Shown piece by piece: positions 7,528 through 16,900 of a DNA stretch of 20,672 bases. Source of the stretch: Pelargonium cotyledonis (lineage: Eukaryota; Streptophyta; Magnoliopsida; Geraniales; Geraniaceae); assembly GCA_036897625.1 (NCBI GenBank), contig JAYMTA010001308.1, positions 1 to 20,672 of the forward strand, in the 5' to 3' direction. A program made the position numbers and the translations under genes. Each line of letters begins with the position of its first letter. Position 1 is the first letter of the stretch. The notes below the pieces were generated by a model that was not told the origin of the DNA, made no database searches, and saw nothing but the letters and a program-made list of their open reading frames with translations.

Positions 7528-8566
7528 TTATTCATTTCTTACGTAAAATGAAGTTAACTTAATCGAGGTCTCGTATATTGTGTTGTTGGTGAGATCACAA
7601 CAAAACCAGTTGTCTAGTGATACTGTATCACCACTCCTCAAAAATGCCCAAGCACAGGAACAGAAAAGTAGTTTGGTGTCAGGAAGAGCTAGATTAAGGG
7701 AAGACAATGGAGTCCAGGAGTTGACGTCCCCATACTCCTCCATCACAAAATAATGTAACTGGTAGGATGATATAAAGTACTTAATAAAAATAGCACAAAG
7801 GTGTCCTGCCAAAGACCCCAAACTCAACAGACGCATACCCTCAAACTTATTTCCAAGAACAGGAAGCAACTCGCGGAAATTGTGAACCCCATCAGCAAGA
7901 TCAAAAGCTAGAATTGAGTTTTTGCCTGCCCAATGCAAAGCACCTTTTACAAACACGACACCACTGTAAACCACTATGTTATCGGGATTGATCCAAGAAT
8001 TGGTTCTCATACTGTAAACCTTGACTTCAGATAGGGGATTTCCATCATAACGGTTCCAAACAGACTGACAGATTCTCACTAACTTGTAATCATCACCTGA
8101 GGGATCAAACCCAAACCCATAACTGATATCAAGGCCGCAGTGCATAGTCAAACCCTTGTGCGGTATGTCAACCGGTGAAAAGGGCACAGTGTGGCAAGCT
8201 CCAGTTGATAGGTTACAGATTACATTAATAAGGTCCTCTTCTTCTACTTCGTATTCTTCTACTTCGTATTCTTCTTGTGGGTTTGTGTAGACAGACAAGC
8301 AGAGCATGCCACTGGCGCAACCCAGCACCTTGTACACTTTAAAGTTGGTGTCTTGGAGAATGTAGTCGACTCTGAAGGCGCAATTGAGTGAATACAAGTC
8401 TAGAGAATAGAGTAGCCCATCTCTCGCGATCAGCTGGACATTTTGTTGCTGGCAATGGAGTTTCGCAAAATGTGGCTCTGCGAAAAGGGAGGCCCAGTTC
8501 TTTGATACGCACCAAGCTCTTCGCTGGAAGCCGGCACAGAATTTGTGTTCTCATCTCGCTCTCCAT
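7528..8566 (-). pseudogene. F-box protein with associated domain, frameshifted near the N-terminus
   Basis: Start ATG at 8566 (MESEMRTQILCRLPAKSLV). The F-box then breaks: compared with the intact gene at 10233, 11 bp are missing at about 8508-8512, exactly between two GTGCG direct repeats (gene strand). The frame shifts after KSLVR; the correct continuation VSKNWASLFAEPHFAKLHC is present in another frame. Downstream, 289 codons stay open from 8397 to 7528. They hold the associated-domain landmarks CYGF-like GFGFDPSGDDYKLVRI, SEVKVYSMRTNSW, FVKGALHWAG and FVMEEYG. An acidic 15-bp tandem duplication (8241-8270) encodes EEYEV repeats. F-box proteins recruit targets to SCF ubiquitin ligases through this N-terminal motif, so a product from the downstream ATG could not bind SKP1 in the normal way. 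The long open remainder means the damage is recent, or the sequence here should be re-read. Confidence 0.85.
8241..8270 (-). repeat. 15-bp perfect tandem duplication in F-box coding sequence
   Basis: CTTCTACTTCGTATT occurs twice in a row on the plus strand. On the coding strand it adds a second Glu-rich EYEVE unit. It is in frame and absent from the paralogue at 10233. Confidence 0.9.
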
Positions 8567-9078
8567 TGAAATCTGCAATTGATTTGCTTCGCTGGAGACA
8601 AGACCAATCCCAGTCTTATATAACACCCACTCTTTGATTCTCAACCATCCCTTCAAATTCCATATTTAATTCTTTTGGAGCCTAAGAAATATCAACAGTC
8701 TCTTGAAAAGATGAATGGACTCAAATTGCCATGACCCAAATTTCCAACCTTAAATGCACACAAATTTGTCATTTTATAAACAGTCAGACATATGAGCTAT
8801 ATTATATACTAGTAGTAGTAGATTTGTACAAATGCAATCTCTACGAGTGTACATAGCTTTTCCACACATGGTCAAGGAAAAACCTATGAGTTTTGTTGTA
8901 AGCTTATATGGGAAAACTAATCAGCACTAGATCCTAAATAAACACAAACACTAAGAGTAAAAATTGAAACTTTCAGTTGAGATACACACAGTCCAAACGA
9001 ATGAATCGAAACCCATTTGAGAGATTGAACTGATTTGAGCTAAAATTGAAGATGGACTGTGAATGTGTGAGTGAGTAC

Positions 9079-9138
9079 CTTGTAGAAGATGAGGCCACCA
9101 GATTTGTTGATGATGTAGAGACTGTCAGTTGCTGCCAT
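9079..9138 (-). pseudogene. Orphan first exon of a TRAPPC4-like gene, copy B
   Basis: Twenty codons from 9138, beginning MAATDSLYIINKSGG and ending LIFYK, with a GTACTC donor directly after. This copy keeps the family's usual Ile-Ile and Leu-Ile residues better than copy A (IINKSGGLIFYK). As in copy A, no later exon follows: the minus strand runs into the broken F-box gene. Confidence 0.75.
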
Positions 9139-9290
9139 TTTCGAAGAGAAATTTCCTGAGGAATTGCAATAAAAACTGAATTCAGAAGCAGAAATATATG
9201 TAAATGAAAAGCTATTTGATCAAATTTGCAGATGCCAAAAGATTAAATTTTTATAAGATTTGAAATATGTCTGAGACGCTTTAACCAGCT

Positions 9291-9364
9291 GGCCTATTAG
9301 CTCAGCTGGTTAGAGCGTCGTGCTAATAACGCGAAGGTCGCAGGTTCGAGACCTGCATGGGCCA
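9291..9364 (+). tRNA. tRNA-Ile (AAT), copy 2
   Basis: 74 nt, identical to the gene at 5073 with anticodon AAT at 9325-9327. It lies 152 bp from the orphan TRAPPC4 ATG, the same gap as in copy A. Confidence 0.97.
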
Positions 9365-9367
9365 ATA

Positions 9368-9372
9368 TTTTT
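9368..9372 (+). terminator. Pol III T-run after tRNA-Ile copy 2
   Basis: Five T start four bases after the tRNA end. Confidence 0.75.
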
Positions 9373-9380
9373 CTTTTCCG

Positions 9381-9660
9381 TTTTGACCCCTCAGCTTTGT
9401 CAAATTTTAACTTTTCTCCCCTCAATTTTTCTTCTTCTAATTTTGACCTGTCAACTTTATTACATTAGACATATTTTTGTTTTTTACGTTATGTTTTGAC
9501 CCCTTAGCTTTTGTCTCCTCAACTTTTTTTCCTTCTACATTAGACATATTTTTGTTTTTTACGTTTGGACCCCTAAAAATTTTCAAATATGAACATTGGT
9601 TCCCTTCAATTTCTTCTACTTTCGCCCTTCCAAGTTTTCTAACTCGGACATATTATTTTC
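9381..9660. repeat. Degenerate 113/114-bp tandem repeats, about three units
   Basis: Same family as 5162-5390. TTTTGACCCC starts at 9381 and 9494 (113 bp). The second unit is shortened by about 40 bp, so ACATTAGACATATTTTTG recurs early at about 9538. A third, more decayed unit starts near 9563. One T-rich open frame through it is an artefact of composition. Confidence 0.8.
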
Positions 9661-9699
9661 TGTTGTATACATGCGACTTGACCTACCCACTTAATTAGT

Positions 9700-10232
9700 T
9701 TCAATTTTAAAGTTTATTTGAGTACTAAAAATTTTCCCCAAGTTTACTACATTTAGCATGTCTTGTTTGTATATTTACGTGAAAAAACAAAAGAACGTAG
9801 TTTAACAACTCGACCTCAGTAGTTGTTCCAACTATGTCAGTCTAATAGATTTATGGTCCAAACTATATATTGGATAAATCACTTCCACAAAACTCAAATA
9901 ATGATATAATGATTCATGCCATAACCCGAATCCAAAATGCGGAGAGAATAAAACGAAGTAAAACTGAGGATACAAATTAGGCTAAAAAGACCAGTCGGCT
10001 GAAATGAAAAACTCGAAAGTACATATGGACTGATCAAGAGCATGACTATACATGTATTCACAAGAAAATTTCATCAAAACTTTCATTATCATGAGCTCAT
10101 GCATAAACTGAATCAACAACAAAGGACAGAGAATTATACAGTGCGCGATAGCATCAAATATTAACGATTCAACAAATACAAACAAAAAAAAAACAGCAAA
10201 GTTATCCAGAAACATATACAATGTGCCAAAAA
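9700..10232. other. Spacer and 3' flank of the intact F-box gene
   Basis: No gene recognised. About 10012-10129 is related to 7301-7433, the equivalent flank of the broken paralogue. Confidence 0.5.
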
Positions 10233-11318
10233 CTAGGTAAATGTAAGGAACTGAATCTCCAACATTGTTGCTTTCTTGGTGAAATCAAAATAGAAGATGC
10301 CATCCACTAAAACTTTGTCTCCACTCTTCGACAAGGCCCATGCAGAGGCATCTGAGAGAAATATATCGGAAACAAAATCATCTTTAGGAGACGGAAGAGA
10401 AAACAATGGAGTCCAATGTCCATACTCCTCCATCACCCAAAACTGTAACCTAAGTGAAGTATCACTTGTACACAATACACAAATCCGTCCCGCCATAGAC
10501 CCCATACTCATAAACCTCATGTTATCAAGAAATGGCAGTACGCGGAAACCACGAGCCCCATCAGCAAGATCAAAAGCTAAAACTAACTTACGATAATCGA
10601 CTTCACCACACCATGTAGATGCCATCCAATGCAAAGCTCCATTTACAAACAGAGCAGGTTCTAAAGAAACAAAACAACTAGCTACTGTTAAATCTTGATG
10701 GAGCTTAGTCCAGGATTTAGTTTTCACAGTGTAAACCTTGATTTCAGATAGGAAATGCCCATTACGAGAGACCAAATTAGACTGAACTATCCTCACTAAC
10801 TTGTGATCATTACCTGAGGGATCGAATCCGAAGCCATAGCAGAAGCTTAAGAGTTTCTTATCAAAGCCCTGGATCTGGAAATCAACTGGTGAAAAGGGCA
10901 CAATGTGGTGAGCTCCAGATGTTAGTTCACAGATCACAATAATGTCATCGAGGTTGCAGAGAAATTTAGGGTCATTATCAAGTACTGGTTTTGTGTTAGG
11001 GTTTGGGGATACAAGTAAGCAAAGCAGAGAATTGGAGCAACCCAGTACCTTTTTTATTTTAAGGTTGGAATCTTTGAAGAAGTGATCGACTCTGAGAGCG
11101 CAATCGAATGAATCCCAGTCGAGAGAATAGAGGAGACCATTGCTCACAATCAGATGGAGATTTTGTTGATGGCAATGGAATTTGGCGAAATATGGCTCTG
11201 CGAAAAGCGAGGCCCAGTGTTTTGATACGCACCTGAATCGCACCAGGCTTTTAGCCGGAAGGCGGCAGAGAATTTGGGTTCTTAACTCCGACGGCAATAT
11301 CTCCATTGAATCCGGCAA
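10233..11318 (-). CDS. F-box protein with F-box-associated interaction domain
   Basis: Intronless and complete, 361 residues, the usual length for plant F-box/FBA proteins of the CPR1/At3g23880-like type. The F-box spans about residues 8-50 (LPSELRTQILCRLPAKSLVR, then RCVSKHWASLFAEPYFAKFH) and would bind an ASK1/SKP1 adaptor in an SCF ubiquitin ligase. The substrate-side domain follows with its typical landmarks: CYGFGFDPSGNDHKLVRI, SEIKVYTVKTKSW, FVNGALHWMA, LVLAFDLADGARGF, GSMAGRICVL and FWVMEEYGHWTPLFSL. Start: the first Met (11318) is used here, but Met5 (11306) aligns with the start of the paralogue at 8566 and is an equal candidate. It is the only undamaged F-box gene among four family members or fragments in the window. 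The substrate cannot be inferred. Confidence 0.93.
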   Translation of the reverse strand: MPDSMEILPSELRTQILCRLPAKSLVRFRCVSKHWASLFAEPYFAKFHCHQQNLHLIVSNGLLYSLDWDSFDCALRVDHFFKDSNLKIKKVLGCSNSLLCLLVSPNPNTKPVLDNDPKFLCNLDDIIVICELTSGAHHIVPFSPVDFQIQGFDKKLLSFCYGFGFDPSGNDHKLVRIVQSNLVSRNGHFLSEIKVYTVKTKSWTKLHQDLTVASCFVSLEPALFVNGALHWMASTWCGEVDYRKLVLAFDLADGARGFRVLPFLDNMRFMSMGSMAGRICVLCTSDTSLRLQFWVMEEYGHWTPLFSLPSPKDDFVSDIFLSDASAWALSKSGDKVLVDGIFYFDFTKKATMLEIQFLTFT

Positions 11319-11390
11319 TTGGAGTCCCTGCTTAGCAGGTAACGCGGATAGAGAGAGACACCGTATTATTTACAAATACGTTTTGAAAAA

Positions 11391-11399
11391 ATTTAAATA
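11391..11399 (-). promoter_or_regulatory. TATA-like element upstream of the F-box gene
   Basis: TATTTAAAT on the minus strand, about 73 bp before the ATG, followed by a CT-rich stretch (GTGTCTCTCTCTATC) that could hold the start site. Confidence 0.4.
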
Positions 11400-12241
11400 G
11401 AATTCTTATCATTTTTCAATAACTTGAAAATCTTATCTTTATTATTCAGATATTTATGTAACATATTAAAATAAACATATTATTTTTATGGTGTAAATTT
11501 ATATGTTAAATATATGTTACAAGGGTAAGAAATGTTTAAATTTTAGCATGGTGAATTAGAGTCGCGGAATTGAAGTTTTTGCTATTTCAACAGTTCACAT
11601 TTGCAATTGTTAGTGTTTACGGAGATTTAGTCTTTCGCACGTATAAGTTTAACTTCCAGTGCAACAACGAAGATGCAAACAAGAAGATTTTAGTTCTTGT
11701 GACCATTTCTACTCACAAACATTGTATACAACAAAAAGAACCGGACCAGTTCGGGTCACTGCGCCAAACATGCATCCCCTAGTTTCGCATAGGCATAGTT
11801 TCTCATACTCAAACATGCAACAATATTACCATTGCGCCGAAATCCGAAAAAGAGGTTCTACGACAAAAAAATGAATCACACAAGAAAAGTGAATCTTTTC
11901 CTGTATTCAAATCAATACAACCTCTCTAGCAAGTAGTTTTGAAGATCAGGGGTGGGTTTAGGTTAGATATCTCAAAACCCTCTGTGGCCAATGTATCGAA
12001 ACAGCCCTCAGTTCTAGCAAATTTGTGAAATAAACAAGCAAAATTTAGTAGCCAAGCTTCAAATGCAATTCAGGATATATACTTTAGACTTACATGTGGT
12101 ATATGTTATTGAACAAGTAATGAAAGTATGCAAAAGAAATTATACATCAAACAAAGTTATTTCTCCTCAACTCTCACATTTACAAATGAATTGTTATCGA
12201 GTTAAAAAAAACTCGCAATGATGCATAAGTAAATTTCATAG
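11400..12241. other. AT-rich spacer, no gene seen
   Basis: Only short unsupported open frames. A 10-bp inverted repeat (TGTAACATAT at 11457-11466, ATATGTTACA at 11512-11521) lies in very AT-rich sequence and may be chance. Confidence 0.5.
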
Positions 12242-12411
12242 AAATGCTCCTAAAAGGAGATTGAACAGAGAAACCACGACTAAGGACGACACAACTCACA
12301 ACTCGCAACAAGGACTACCGATATAAAAATGCTCCTAAAAAGAGATTGAACATACAAAACATGACTAGGACGACACTACTCACAACTCGCAACAAGGAAT
12401 AACCACTATCC
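12242..12411. repeat. 85-bp imperfect tandem duplication
   Basis: ATGCTCCTAAAA starts at 12244 and 12329. Both units run on through GAGATTGAACA, GACGACAC and CTCACAACTCGCAACAAGGA. It lies just past the C-terminal end of the mTERF pseudogene, probably in its old 3' region. Confidence 0.85.
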
Positions 12412-12414
12412 TTC

Positions 12415-13010
12415 AAGAAAAGTTTCCCAATCGTGAGAATCAAACCTAGACAAGTTTCGCATCCCCCTCTTTCATTAGTTTCCGGAACATCTTGCTTATA
12501 TACGTCTTCCTTCAAGAAAAGGTCGCCATTCTTGATTAGCGCCCGAACAAGCATCGCATCGCATCGCATCCCATCTATAAGAAGCTTCTTCGACAAGAGA
12601 AGCTTGAACACATTATACCTTGGACGAACCCTTCCATCGACGGGAAATCCAAGTAAATTGGCCTAAGAACTTAAAGACTAGACAAGTCTCAACACATTAT
12701 GCCTTGGACGAATCCTTATATGAAAAGGAAAACCAAGTAAATTGTGGTGAGATGTTATCGTCTTTGGATTCAACGGCATAGTGTTCACAAGGAACTCAAT
12801 AAGCAGATCTGGGCGTTTCCAGATGATTTTTGCAGTATGAGTTCCATTAAATCCATGAGATTTCAAGATATTGAGTACAGAATCAGACCTTTGGAGGTTG
12901 GTTTCGTCCGGTTTCTGATCGAGCTCCCGAGAGGTGGCTTTGGCGGATGGTAGCGGAAGCATACCTGAGATCATCAAGTATTTGATTATGAACGATGTGT
13001 TTGAGGCACG
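12415..13010 (-). pseudogene. mTERF family pseudogene, internally deleted and partly duplicated
   Basis: mTERF proteins are helical-repeat nucleic-acid binders that act in plastids and mitochondria. On the minus strand, one frame (12977 to 12678) reads SFIIKYL..SG just upstream of and across its ATG, then QRSDSVLNILKSHGF, THTAKIIWKRPDLL, which is the usual first mTERF repeat. It jumps at once to FLVNTMPLNPKTI, NLLGFPFHIRIRPRHNVL, which is the usual C-terminal end. About 200 residues of central repeats are missing. A second copy of the end (NLLGFPVDGRVRPRYNVFKLLLSKKLL) follows in another frame behind a stop, from about 12655 to 12590. No transit peptide or intact start is present. It cannot make a working mTERF protein. 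Confidence 0.75.
12607..12743. repeat. 84-bp tandem duplication in the mTERF pseudogene
   Basis: ACATTAT then CCTTGGACGAA recur at 84-bp spacing (12610 and 12694), and both units end in CCAAGTAAATTG. It explains the doubled NLLGFP motif of the mTERF remnant. Confidence 0.85.
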
Positions 13011-13029
13011 CTTTTAGATCAGAAAGACG

Positions 13030-13977
13030 AGGCTTTTGAAAGCGAAATTCGACATTTTTGAGCTCAGATGTATGGTTCTGACTTCTGACTTCTGAATCTG
13101 AGAGAAGGTTATTGTCAGGGATTCGGTGTGCTTAACGGGTCGGGTTAGACGGATATGGGTTACAAAACAATGAGAGAATGGGAAATGGATATCTTGATAT
13201 TGCATCCGAATATGCTATTTACCATTTATATATGAACCAACTTATTAGGGGAAATGACTTATGGTTGCTCATCTTTCAGTCTCGTTTGTGAATTGTGACT
13301 TCAGACGGAAAAACTCAAACTTTTTGGCTTTGTGCAGTTCACATTTAGTTTAAGTAAATATCGCTTTGCATCTTTACCAAGCTCTGCCCTTAATTCAGAC
13401 ATCGATTACTAGATTGAAAGAGCTTGCGGTGTTCATTTAATTTGATAAAAAGTTCTAGAAAACCATGTGCATTACATACAAATGGGTCATTTGCAATTTA
13501 TCAAAATTTACTTGATTGCTTCTAGTTTAACCTTGCCAAATAATTGATAAACTTCTTCCAAAAATATAATTAAGTAGCTCTTGTTAACATGTTTCACAAC
13601 AAATAAATGTGACTACTGTATTTGAGTAGGTCTATTTGAGGTTGAACCTCTTCTTCTATCACTGGCTTTGGATTGGTCATAGAACCATTAGCAGCCATAA
13701 ATAACATAAGCAAACCAACTAACCAATGTAAAGAGGCATTAATGTGTATAGATACATAAAGCTTCTCTTCATATTCAACATGCAATAACTAATAAAAGAG
13801 AGATAATAATGGACAATAGTAAAGAAACATTCCCTGCAACATTGTCCATTTTGAATTAGTGTATAGATATTAAAATCTCCAGCAAGTAGCAAACATTGTG
13901 CATTTGTGCTTCTATGCTGGTTGAACCATACCACCCTATTCCACATGGAAGGATACAACAAATACCACAAACACCAA
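13030..13977. other. Spacer including the 3' UTR of the methyltransferase gene
   Basis: No coding gene recognised. The part next to 13977 is presumably the 3' UTR of the minus-strand NOL1/NOP2/Sun gene; no definite polyadenylation site was chosen. Confidence 0.5.
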
Positions 13978-16900
13978 TCATATCTTAGAACCAACACTGA
14001 ACTTGGCAATGAAAAACCCAATTGTATCTAAAGGAGATGATGGATCAAACCTTTGAACAAGCTCCTCTTCGCCCGGTCTCAACCACTCCCTGCAAGAAAT
14101 GTTAAACCATCTCATTGGCTACAAATCATTGAACTCAACAGAATCAAACTTAACGTTGAATAATTTGCATCGTGGTTTATTGGTTCGCCATCTAAGTTTT
14201 GATGCTTACTCGAAATATCCATCAGGAAATTCACAACTACCAACAAGACCAGGCCCTCCTATTTTTGGATGCTGAAATTAATCACATAATCACAGTTAGA
14301 AGCAGAAACATATGGTAATTGCGCCCAGGGTTTTCTATTCTATATTTATATTTATAATGTTTAATATAAACTAATTCAAAATAAAAACCATTATCCCCGA
14401 TGTTCTAACAAGTTCAAGTTGCATACAGAGTCAAGAAAAGAAAATTTAGGCATCTAACCTGTTGTGCCAACGACAGAAACTTATATGTATCCAAAGCATA
14501 TCGAACCAATGCTTCATTCTCCCCGGGGTTTATTGTACATCTAACAGCATTAACAAATAGACAATTTCAAGGTTAGGTTTATTAACATATAGCATTGATA
14601 AATTGATTATGGCACACTCAATAGAAGAGTTGAAAATGAGTACATAGCGAATTGAGAAATAGCTCCTACATATATCAGATTAAATGTGTCGGTACAAATA
14701 GCATCAACTTAATGCAACCTAATAATAATCATGTGGGTATAGAAAAATGTAAGATAGCAAAAAAACAGAAGTAGCAGTTGGAAACGGACTACTCCTGCCA
14801 GGAAGAAGATTGATAGTGAAAAGGATTTGTGTGCATATATATTAGAATTGAACAAAATAATACAAGGTAGAGTAAAAGCATAACAATCATGAGAAATGAG
14901 AGACAAATATTATCACATTGTACAAACTAAAAAGCAAAATCACACACCAATCTCACACAAATGCCAATAAAATTGAAGCACAAATTCATTAGTAGTGTGT
15001 ATTAAAGGTTCGCAGTGGAGACTAATGCAACAATGAGCATACTTACGTTGAATATACAATAACTCCACCAGGGCGAACCAACTGTACAGCCTGGTCAAAC
15101 ATCTTCTTCTGATATCTTGCATGGTGTCTTAAGGAATCTACCGTTTCCTGATACCAACAGAACACTTTCAAATCCTTCAACTCATACTCATGCTATAAAA
15201 AACTTCAAGTACATATAAAATGACAGAATAAAATTCTATTGTATATTAAGTAATAACTAAAAAGCAATCCTGGCAGGCCTCAAAAGTTCAAACTTCCCAA
15301 TTTCAAACACATAACTTAAAAACAAAATATGAGCTAACAATAGTTAAGGACAAGTTGAGCACATATAAATTAAGCATATCAATCTTGCTGCTCAAGCACA
15401 ATTAAACTGAACATCTTTAATGCAAGTGAACTGCAATCAAATTATCAAACTTAAAAAGATTTTGTATAGAAAAAAAAATCATGTCAACAACTCTGCTTTC
15501 TAGAAGAAACCATCTAGATCCATGAAGCTTTCTAAAGTGATCATATAAATTTCCAATAAATAGTAGAATTAGAAAAAGCATATTCCCTTGATGATATATT
15601 CCATGAATTTAAGATCCAAGTCCACGGTTCCTACTATAATCATTCCATTAAGCCAGTCGATATCAAGCCAGATGAAAAAAATAGGTTCAGAAAACAATCA
15701 TGTCAAGCAAGTCTGATATAGATTCTTAAGAGATCTAGACATACCAGGGGATCTGTCATCTATATAGACAGGAATGACTTTAATTTGTCATTAACTAATA
15801 CCATGAATGCAAACCACAACAATAACAATCAAACAAAGACTAAAAACAACAGCAGCACTGAAGACATTTCCCAAAAGGAACAAGTAAATGTAAAAACAAG
15901 CTTCAATCAGATTATCTTTACCTCTGCGGTAAATAGTCTAGGTCTCAAACCAAGAGCAGAACAAGGAGCATCAAGAAGGACCCGATCAAAACTATTTGGC
16001 AAGAAACCTTTGCATTTTTCAGCTCTTCCACCGGTAGCTTGATTTCTTCCTGGCCCATTCTTCATTCTTCGTAAATTCTTCCTAATCTCAGCTTTGCTAA
16101 CATAAGTTCTCTCATTTGCATTTTCCTTGCTAACTAAAATAGTAAATTAACCATAAATTAATTCCTAACAATATTCATGTCCATGACAAAAACAAAAGGA
16201 ACTGTGTGACAAAGGTAACAAGTATTTATGATACATGTAAATGTATAAATAAAGAAAACTCATCAAACCAAATTGTGTGCAGTGCTAAGCATGTGAATGA
16301 GGGTTTACCTACCAATTCCTTCGGAAACATTATCACCATTCAACTCGGATGCAGTAATGGGTAACACTTCATCCACATTCAAATTCAAAGAGACGGAACC
16401 ATCAATGATCACACTACTATTATCCTTGCTCTCTGGTGATGTAGCCATATCATTTGCTTCATTTCTTTGACAGGCTTTAAGTGCGTCTAGTTTGTAAGTG
16501 GTTATGCACTTCAAGCCCAATTCTGTAGCCAGGTTCTGAATATCCACTACCTATACAATATGAAACTTCCTGTTCAGTATAATTCATCTTTATCAAACTA
16601 ATTATTTTAGTTAGATTTCAACAAAAAAAGGCATCATTTCAAATTTTCAAGTGATGTGATAAGATACACTACTGTGACACAAAGTACGATTTCTACAGTC
16701 ATGCCAAGAACGATACAAAAAGAAATTCAAGCAGAATAGTTATTGGGTACCAAAACTCAATAGAAAATCAAACTAATGAAAATTAATGGTGGAACATTTA
16801 TGACAGTGCTCTTTCTGGAGACTTTCTTGGCAAGGGACCACTAATTACAGTGGGTAAATTAGATTGTATTTCAAAATCAAATTTCTAGTTAGAAGCACCT

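Larger units (their letters stand above)
8719..9600. repeat. Segmental duplication block, copy B
   Basis: Second copy of the block at 4500-5395, same orientation and same order: intron remnant, TRAPPC4 exon 1, tRNA-Ile, T-rich repeats. It starts just upstream of the broken F-box gene, whereas copy A starts beside the ubiquitin-like pseudogene, so the left neighbours differ. Confidence 0.85.

Noticed and set aside
3168-9364. Functional link between the tRNA genes and the nearby RNA m5C methyltransferase
   Set aside because: Being on the same window is not evidence. tRNA genes act anywhere in the genome and these isoacceptors are not the known targets of the human relative.
11457-11521. Inverted repeat as a MITE or terminator hairpin
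   Set aside because: Only 10-bp arms in extremely AT-rich sequence, with no target-site duplication; chance is likely.
12549-12570. GCATC pentamer repeat as a microsatellite of note
   Set aside because: Only about three to four units; too short to matter.
13719-14021. 100-codon minus-strand frame
   Set aside because: It overlaps the last methyltransferase exon and 3' UTR in another frame.
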